Positions 6,174 to 11,103 of a DNA stretch of 11,103 bases are shown piece after piece. This DNA is from an uncultured Eisenbergiella sp. GTDB lineage: Bacteria > Bacillota > Clostridia > Lachnospirales > Lachnospiraceae. The DNA lies in NCBI GenBank assembly GCA_947626725.1, contig CANQTI010000046.1:1-11103 (forward strand), written 5' to 3'. The position numbers were made by a program, and so were the translations under genes. Under the pieces are notes generated by a model. The model was not told the DNA's origin, did no database searches, and saw nothing but the letters and a program-made list of their open reading frames with translations. Positions within the stretch are counted from its first letter, which is position 1. The number at the start of each line of letters is the position of its first letter.

Positions 6174-6684
6174 GAGAAACCTCTTTCGCTCGCTTTCTCC
6201 AATAAAAATATAACACAATTTTTTCTAATTGTCTCTTGAAAATGATCTGAATTTCCTCTTTTGGATGAATCGGTTTCACTAAAACGGTCCGGATCCCTGC
6301 CCGCTTCGCACCCCATACATCGGTGAAAAGCTGGTCGCCGATGAACAGCGTGGTCCTCTCCGTTGTTCCCATCCGCCGCATTGCCTCCTGATAGCCCCGT
6401 CTGGAAGGTTTATTCGCCTTGCAGATATAAGCGGCATATTGCACGTCTTCCGCAAAGCTCTTCACCCGGGGCTCTTTGTTATTGGAAAGGATCAGCGCAA
6501 AAAACCCGATCTCATGCAGTCTTGCAAACAGAGCCTTTGCCCGCCCGTCCGCCGGCGCGCCATGGGGCACCAGCGTATTGTCCACATCATAGATCAATCC
6601 CCGATATCCGGCCTTATAATATCCTTCATAGTCAATCTCATAAGCGGAATCCGCTGTCTCATCCGGATAAAAACGCTCCAGCAT
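6142..6684 (-). CDS. yqeG: YqeG family HAD-type phosphatase (subfamily IIIA)
   Basis: A 180-residue cytoplasmic HAD-superfamily protein of the YqeG group. The nucleophile motif DVDNTL is at residues 33-38 (D33 nucleophile, D35 acid/base), motif II is the SNN at 67-69, the motif III lysine lies in KANKPSRRGY (89-98), and motif IV is GDQLFTDVWG at 116-125. It ends in a basic/aromatic tail. Phosphatase activity is expected from the motifs, but the physiological substrate is not established. In Bacillus and relatives yqeG is often found near aroE, and the same pairing is seen here: its last 32 bases overlap the aroE start. ATG 6684 is chosen over ATG 6705 because AAGGGG lies seven bases upstream and the family starts with ML.RF.P. 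It begins 69 bases after the ABC transporter ATPase stop, with no clear terminator between. Confidence 0.92.
   Translation of the reverse strand: MLERFYPDETADSAYEIDYEGYYKAGYRGLIYDVDNTLVPHGAPADGRAKALFARLHEIGFFALILSNNKEPRVKSFAEDVQYAAYICKANKPSRRGYQEAMRRMGTTERTTLFIGDQLFTDVWGAKRAGIRTVLVKPIHPKEEIQIIFKRQLEKIVLYFYWRKRAKEVSHGKESERGDG
6207..6235 (-). promoter_or_regulatory. Candidate sigma-A-type promoter for aroE inside the end of yqeG
   Basis: On the - strand, GAGACA (6235-6230, four of six matches to TTGACA) is separated by exactly 17 bases from TATATT (6212-6207, five of six matches to TATAAT). Transcription would begin near 6200, giving a leader of about 27 bases that contains the aroE ribosome-binding site. 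The patch is much more AT-rich than its surroundings, but it also encodes a Lys/Tyr/Phe-rich peptide, so the match could be coincidental. Confidence 0.35.
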
Positions 6685-6753
6685 ATGTTTTCCCCTTCCC
6701 GTCATGGACCCGTCTCAGCTTTTGCAGGCCCTTCCGGCGCCCCAATGCGCCCT

Positions 6754-8325
6754 TCAGCCGCCCCCGCCAAGATCCGCGGCTTCCAACAGCTGTTTCGTAT
6801 AAGGATGGGACGGCGCAAAATACACCTGTTCTGCGCTGCCCTGCTCCACAATCTGTCCGTCCCGCATGACCAGCACCCGGTCACTCATCCGGTAGACCAC
6901 GCGCATATCATGAGAAATGAAAAGAATGGACAGCCCCATCTCCTCCTTCAGGGAAAGCAGCAGTTCCAGAATCTGGTCCTGAACCGTTACATCCAACGCG
7001 GAAACCGCCTCGTCCGCGATCAGCAGCTTCGGCTCCAGCATCAGGGCCGCGCCGATGCAGACGCGCTGCCGCTGTCCGCCGGAAAGCTGCCTGGGATACC
7101 GGTCTGCGATCTCCGGTCCCAGCCCCACCTTTTGAAGCATGGCGAGGGCACGCTCCCGCCGTTCCTGCGGCGTATGGCCGCCTCGGATGCGCAGCGGCTC
7201 TTCCAGGATCCATCCCACCTTTTTGGCAGGATTGAGAGAACCGTAAGGATCCTGAAACACCATCTGGGGACAGTCGCTGAAATGAGCCACGCTCCCCGCA
7301 TCCTGGCGGTTCAGTCCCAGAATCACCCTGGCCAGCGTGGATTTGCCGCAGCCGGATTCCCCTACCAGCCCCAGCACTTCTCCCTGCCTCACGCGGAAGG
7401 AAATCCCCTTGAGCACCTGCCGGATCTTTCTTCTCTCCAACAAGGACCGGCGCTCCTGCGCAAAGCTGATCCGTATATCGGATACCTCCAGGAGCGTTTT
7501 GTCTCCGCCGTCTCCGGGGTTCAGGGAAGGGGCGTTCTCCCCTTTCTCACATTTGGGAATGGCTTCAATCAGCTTCCTGGTATAATCCGCTCCGGGCCGG
7601 CAGAAGATCGTTTCCGCATCCCCGCTTTCCACGATATTGCCTCCCTGCATCACCACCACCCGCCTGCAGAGACGGCGCACCAAACTCAAATCATGTGAAA
7701 TGAAAAGAATGGCCGTTTTTTTCTCCCGATTGATCCGCCGAAGCAGCTGTACGATCTGGTGCTGGATTGTCACGTCCAACGCTGTGGTAGGCTCATCAGC
7801 GATCAGCAGCTTCGGTTCGCAGATCATGGCCGCCGCGATCATTACCCGTTGGCGCATGCCGCCGGAAAGCTGATGGGGATAAGAACGATAAATCCGTTCC
7901 GCATCCTCCAGTTCCACATCGGCAAGCATCTGCAGAGCCCGCCGCTTCCGCTCTTCCCGGCCAAGCTGCGGGCGATGAATGCGCAAAGCCTCCTCCACCT
8001 GCCATCCCACAGGCAGAACCGGATTCAGGGAGGTCATGGGTTCCTGAAAGATCATGGCGATATCATCCCCCTGCAGAGCCCGCAGACGGCTGCGCGCACA
8101 GGTCAAAATATCCTCTCCCTCAAACAGGATTCTGCCCTGCTTTTGCATATCGTGACGGGACAAAAGCCCCGCAATCGCCAGTGCTGTCATCGATTTGCCG
8201 GAACCGGATTCCCCGACCAGTCCAACGATCTCCCCCGGCTCCATATGCAGATCAAAATCATAGACCACCGTTTCAGGGATCAGGTGATCATGAAATTCCA
8301 GATTCAGATCGATCACATCCAGCAT
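6754..8325 (-). CDS. Peptide/nickel-type ABC transporter, fused double ATPase (DppD-DppF)
   Basis: A 523-residue protein carrying two complete ABC ATPase domains of the dipeptide/oligopeptide/nickel importer class. Domain 1 has Walker A GESGSGKS (residues 38-45), the Q-loop region MIFQEPMTSLNPV, signature LSGGMRQR, Walker B LLIADEPTTALD and the ISHD switch histidine: DppD-like. Domain 2 has Walker A GESGCGKST (about 322-330), MVFQDPYGSLNP, LSGGQRQR, LLIADEAVSALD and ISHD: DppF-like. Domain 2 has Ala where most relatives have Pro after the catalytic Glu. About 30 polar residues link the two, and each domain ends with the Y(T)K-type C-terminal segment of the family (DYTRKLIEAIP; HPYTKQLLEA). 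ATG 8325 has AAAGGAGG six bases upstream, overlapping the stop codon of the preceding permease gene, so the two are in one operon. Fused forms of this kind are known in this importer class. Confidence 0.95.
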   Translation of the reverse strand: MLDVIDLNLEFHDHLIPETVVYDFDLHMEPGEIVGLVGESGSGKSMTALAIAGLLSRHDMQKQGRILFEGEDILTCARSRLRALQGDDIAMIFQEPMTSLNPVLPVGWQVEEALRIHRPQLGREERKRRALQMLADVELEDAERIYRSYPHQLSGGMRQRVMIAAAMICEPKLLIADEPTTALDVTIQHQIVQLLRRINREKKTAILFISHDLSLVRRLCRRVVVMQGGNIVESGDAETIFCRPGADYTRKLIEAIPKCEKGENAPSLNPGDGGDKTLLEVSDIRISFAQERRSLLERRKIRQVLKGISFRVRQGEVLGLVGESGCGKSTLARVILGLNRQDAGSVAHFSDCPQMVFQDPYGSLNPAKKVGWILEEPLRIRGGHTPQERRERALAMLQKVGLGPEIADRYPRQLSGGQRQRVCIGAALMLEPKLLIADEAVSALDVTVQDQILELLLSLKEEMGLSILFISHDMRVVYRMSDRVLVMRDGQIVEQGSAEQVYFAPSHPYTKQLLEAADLGGGG

Positions 8326-8337
8326 ATCCGTCCTCCT

Positions 8338-9132
8338 TTATCCCTCTTTTATGCCTTCCGCCAGCAATGAAAAGCCCAGCACCATCCAGATCAGCGCCAG
8401 TCCCGGAAACAGCGCGTAGCTGGGAGAGGAAAACAGATAAGTCTGTGCATCCGAAAGCATCCGCCCCAGACTGGCATGCGGCGGCTGGGTGCCGATTCCC
8501 AAATAGCTCATGCCCGCTTCCGCCAAAACCGCGTTGTTGAAGCCGATCATGACCGAGGAAAGCAGAACAGTAGTGATATTGGGCAGGATATGGATGAACA
8601 TGACGCGCAGATGCCCCGCCCCGGCCAATCTGGCACTTTGCACGTAGTCCATATTCTTGCAGCGGATAAACTCCCCCCGCACGATCCGGGCGAAGCTGGG
8701 GATGAACGCGATTCCCAACGCAATGACCACATTAAAATTCCCGCTCCCGAGCAGGCTGATGACCACCAGCCCCAGAAGGACGCTGGGAAAAGCGAACAGG
8801 ACATCATTGATGCGCATGAAAACTTCATCGATCAGGCCGCCGAAATAACCGGTCAGCGCTCCCACGAGAATGCCGCAGACCGTTCCGATGCCCACGGTTC
8901 CGGCCGCCACCAGCAGGGTAGTTCCGCTGCCTTTTAACACGCGGCTGAATATATCCCGGCCAAAATTGTCACAGCCCATGAGATGGGACAGGGAAATGCC
9001 GGCCAGCTTGGCCGTTTTATCCATGCTCTCCGGATCATAAGGCGTCCAGACAGCCCCTGCCAGCACAAACAGGAGCATAACGCCCGTGAGCACCGCTCCC
9101 ACAACAAAATTTTTGTTTTTTCTACGATTCAT
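8338..9132 (-). CDS. Peptide/nickel-type ABC transporter permease, DppC-like
   Basis: A 264-residue inner-membrane permease. A basic N-terminus (MNRRKNKN) precedes the first helix (about 9-28), then a periplasmic-type stretch with YDPES and the family's MGCDNFGRDIFSRVLKG motif (about 53-69), followed by the five-helix transport core. The EAA-type loop that docks on the ATPase lies at about residues 162-185 (DYVQSARLAGAGHLRVMFIH), and the C-terminus shows SYLGIGTQPP and the final FPGLALIWMVLGFSLL helix. ATG 9132 has GGAG six bases upstream. An alternative ATG at 9210 overlaps the dppB stop (ATGA) in frame and would add 26 residues of unremarkable sequence; I prefer 9132 because its N-terminus looks like family members. 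The stop codon TAA is embedded in the ribosome-binding site of the downstream ATPase. Confidence 0.92.
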   Translation of the reverse strand: MNRRKNKNFVVGAVLTGVMLLFVLAGAVWTPYDPESMDKTAKLAGISLSHLMGCDNFGRDIFSRVLKGSGTTLLVAAGTVGIGTVCGILVGALTGYFGGLIDEVFMRINDVLFAFPSVLLGLVVISLLGSGNFNVVIALGIAFIPSFARIVRGEFIRCKNMDYVQSARLAGAGHLRVMFIHILPNITTVLLSSVMIGFNNAVLAEAGMSYLGIGTQPPHASLGRMLSDAQTYLFSSPSYALFPGLALIWMVLGFSLLAEGIKEG

Positions 9133-9206
9133 GACGATCTCCGATTTGAATCCGAACGTCCGAAAGGCCGCACCCTTCCAGCCTGCACTGCGGCAACGCA
9201 GCAGTT

Positions 9207-10148
9207 TCATTCCAGTGTGATGCGCGGATCCACCGCCTTGTAGAGCAGATCCACCAGAAAATTGACCACGATCACTAAGAACGCGATGCAGACAATGATC
9301 GCCTGTACCACCGGATAATCCCGGTTGGAAATCGACGTCAGCAGAATTCTTCCCAGGCCCGGAATATTGAACACCTGCTCCACGATGATGCTGCCCGCCA
9401 CCATATCCGCCAGCGCCATGCCGAGAAAGGTGATCACCGGAATCAGCGCGTTGCGAAGCACATGGCGATACAGCACCGCCCGCGTCCCGTTGCCCCGGCT
9501 GTAGGCCGTGCGCACGTAATCCAGCTTCATTTCCGACAAAATGGAGGTGCGCAGAAGTTTTACCGCCATGGCCGATTTCGGCAGCGCGATGGCGATGGAA
9601 GGAAAGATCATATACCCCAGGAAGGAAAGCCAATCCTGCTGCCAGGACACATAGCCTCCAGGCACAAAAAGATGCAGGATGAGACCGAATACCAGCGTTA
9701 TCAGGATGCCGGAAAAAAACGGCGGCACCGCCATGATAATCTGATTGGCCACGACAATGACATGATCCAGAATTCCCCCCGCATATCTGGCGCAGGCCAC
9801 TCCCAACGGGATGGAAATCAGCACAATGAGCGCAAAGGAGATCGCCGTCAGCGTCAGCGTCACCGGCACTTTATCCCTGATCATAGACATCACGGACATG
9901 TTGTAACGGTAAGAGTTGCCGAAATCTCCCCGCAGGAAATCCTTGATCCAGCGCAGATAGCGCACCATGAGAGGCGCGTTCAGTCCAAGCTCCTCCCGCA
10001 GCGCCTCCAAACGCGATTCCGTGGCCTCCGTTCCCAGCATAGCCGTGGCCGGATCTCCCGGTATCACCGCAAAAGCCGCAAACACCAGGAAAGACACCGC
10101 CAGCAGCGTCGCCAGAAGTCCCGCCAGTTTTTTGGTGAAATATTTCAT
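9207..10148 (-). CDS. Peptide/nickel-type ABC transporter permease, DppB-like
   Basis: A 313-residue inner-membrane permease. The first helix (about 9-30) includes the family's FLVFAAFAVIPGDPA, followed by an extracytoplasmic region with LREELGLNAPLMVRYLRW and GDFGNSY, then five helices. The ATPase-contact EAA-type loop is at about residues 209-232 (DYVRTAYSRGNGTRAVLYRH), followed by LRNALIPVITFLG, IVEQVFNIPGLG and the closing DLLYKAVDPRITLE typical of DppB C-termini. Length and motif order are normal. ATG 10148 has only a weak GGGGA site about 12 bases upstream. It follows the substrate-binding protein gene after 126 bases that contain a strong hairpin, and it precedes dppC, whose possible upstream start overlaps its stop codon. 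Confidence 0.95.
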   Translation of the reverse strand: MKYFTKKLAGLLATLLAVSFLVFAAFAVIPGDPATAMLGTEATESRLEALREELGLNAPLMVRYLRWIKDFLRGDFGNSYRYNMSVMSMIRDKVPVTLTLTAISFALIVLISIPLGVACARYAGGILDHVIVVANQIIMAVPPFFSGILITLVFGLILHLFVPGGYVSWQQDWLSFLGYMIFPSIAIALPKSAMAVKLLRTSILSEMKLDYVRTAYSRGNGTRAVLYRHVLRNALIPVITFLGMALADMVAGSIIVEQVFNIPGLGRILLTSISNRDYPVVQAIIVCIAFLVIVVNFLVDLLYKAVDPRITLE

Positions 10149-10217
10149 AGCAGATAAATCCCCGTTCCCGGTCCGCGGCCTCTCTGCGATTTCCGCCCGG
10201 CCGCACCGGCTCCCATA

Positions 10218-10260
10218 CCCGGTGGGGCCGTTTCCCTTCCACCGGGATTCGGCCCCACCG
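10218..10260 (-). repeat. Intergenic hairpin between the binding-protein and dppB genes
   Basis: Bases 10220-10230 and 10250-10260 are a perfect 11-bp GC-rich inverted repeat (CGGTGGGGCCG) with a 19-base loop. Part of the loop (10239-10246, CCACCGGG on the + strand) can instead pair with 10218-10225, giving a competing 8-bp stem. No T-run follows on the - strand, so it is not a classical terminator. In importers of this class such a structure often protects the upstream binding-protein mRNA or weakens read-through into the permease genes; that role is inference here. Confidence 0.6.
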
Positions 10261-10274
10261 CATAAAGCATATTT

Positions 10275-11102
10275 TTATTCCTGTCCGTCCGCCAGCTTCA
10301 GCTTCGCCAGATCCTGCACATAGAGCGGATAGAACGCATACCCCGTATATTTCTTGTTCAGCGCCACAAAGCAGGGCAGATCCTGGATATAGACATTCGC
10401 CGCCTCTTCGGCCAGAATTCGTTCACATTCTTTATAATACGCCGTCTTTTCCGCGTCATCTGTGCTGGAAGAAGCGCCCGCGTAGGCCGTGTCATAGGCC
10501 TCGCTGTCAAAATTCACGAAATTCTTGCCCGCGTCACTGACAAAACGGCTCAAAAGCGCCGGTGCCGTCAGGCTGGAGGCATCCAGGCCCACCACGGTGG
10601 CGTCAAAATCGCGGTCCGCATATACCTGAGACAGCCAGCTCTCCCACTCGATGAGCTCGATCTCAGCCGTCACGCCGATGCGCTTTAACTGCTCCGCGAT
10701 CACCTGCGCCGTATCCACATGCTGCTGATAATTGGACGGCACGGTGAGTTTAAAAGAAAAACCATCGGGATATCCGGCCTCCGCCAGAAGCGCCTTCGCC
10801 TTGTCGGGATCGGTGGGATACAGATCGTTCAGCTCTTCCAGATAGTATTTGCCGAAGGCCGGGAACATGCTGCTGCCAAGCGGCGTGCCCTTTCCGTCAG
10901 AAATGATGTCCATGATCTCCTGCACGTCCACCGCATAGCAGAGCGCCTGCCGGACGCGCACATCGTCAAAAGGGGCCCGCGCGTTGTTCAGGTACATGGC
11001 CTGCACCAGGTTCATGGTGCCCTCCAGCACGTTATAATCGTCGGAAAGCTGCTCCGTCATCGCCTGGGATACCCGTACAAACATGTCGATGGCACCGCCG
11101 TT
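10275..11102 (-). CDS. ABC transporter substrate-binding protein, family 5 (C-terminal part)
   Basis: The C-terminal 275 residues of an extracytoplasmic solute-binding protein of the SBP_bac_5 (peptide/nickel) class; the frame runs off the right edge, so signal peptide, lipobox and N-terminal lobe are not in view. Family landmarks are the segment YLNNARAPFDDVRVRQALCYAVD, a following PLGSSMFPAF stretch, the YPTDPDKAKALLAEAGYPDG motif, LKRIGVTAEIELIEW, a DFDATVVG strand and the C-terminal YKECERILAEEAANVYI. These are in the normal order and the end (stop at 10275-10277) is at the expected place. It is the first gene of the importer operon within view, followed by dppB after a hairpin. Substrate (peptide, nickel, opine or glycan) cannot be deduced from this half. 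Confidence 0.94.
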   Translation of the reverse strand, partial: NGGAIDMFVRVSQAMTEQLSDDYNVLEGTMNLVQAMYLNNARAPFDDVRVRQALCYAVDVQEIMDIISDGKGTPLGSSMFPAFGKYYLEELNDLYPTDPDKAKALLAEAGYPDGFSFKLTVPSNYQQHVDTAQVIAEQLKRIGVTAEIELIEWESWLSQVYADRDFDATVVGLDASSLTAPALLSRFVSDAGKNFVNFDSEAYDTAYAGASSSTDDAEKTAYYKECERILAEEAANVYIQDLPCFVALNKKYTGYAFYPLYVQDLAKLKLADGQE

Positions 11103-11103
11103 T

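Noticed and set aside
6439..7698. A 419-codon open frame on the + strand opposite yqeG and the ATPase gene
   Set aside because: It spans two clear genes on the other strand, has shadow-like composition and no ribosome site or known motif.
9211..9633. Upstream extension of the dppC frame through the end of dppB
   Set aside because: The sequence upstream of 9210 is an out-of-frame reading of dppB with no membrane segments or family motifs.

Overview
The window looks like chromosomal DNA from a spore-forming member of the Clostridia, most likely Lachnospiraceae-like. This rests on a spoVAE sporulation gene, families common in that group (DUF5721, DUF1294, DUF3810, a YqeG-type HAD phosphatase next to aroE), purine-rich Shine-Dalgarno sites and fairly high GC for Firmicutes. 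The genus is inference. I see no RNA genes, insertion sequences, phage genes or CRISPR array, and no gene-free stretch longer than about 150 bases.

Layout. Positions 2-1277 are read on the + strand: the 3' end of argG (arginine biosynthesis), a small DUF1294 membrane protein, a strong hairpin, and a DUF5721 protein. Everything from 1365 to the right edge is read on the - strand and converges on the first block at a 12-bp inverted repeat (1302-1340). In transcription order (right to left), the - strand holds: a peptide/nickel-type ABC importer (partial substrate-binding protein, permeases DppB and DppC, and one protein carrying both ATPase domains); a yqeG-aroE-aroK/aroQ shikimate-pathway group; two multi-pass membrane proteins (a DUF1624-type acyltransferase-like protein and a DUF3810 putative zinc peptidase); and spoVAE without its usual spoVAC/spoVAD partners.

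How the genes work together. The importer is nearly complete: a lipoprotein-type binding protein captures substrate, DppB/DppC form the channel, and the fused ATPase drives transport. The shikimate group supplies three consecutive steps: 3-dehydroquinate dehydration (AroQ domain), reduction to shikimate (AroE) and phosphorylation of shikimate (AroK domain). The most notable object is the gene at 3956-5176. It joins a shikimate kinase to a type II dehydroquinase through an Ala/Glu/Gly-rich linker of about 90 residues, while the enzyme for the intervening step is encoded just upstream. Secondary points of interest are two hairpins at gene boundaries (732-760; 10218-10260, the latter with two competing pairings), the orphan spoVAE, and a short ORF with a good ribosome-binding site that overlaps the aroK/aroQ stop codon.
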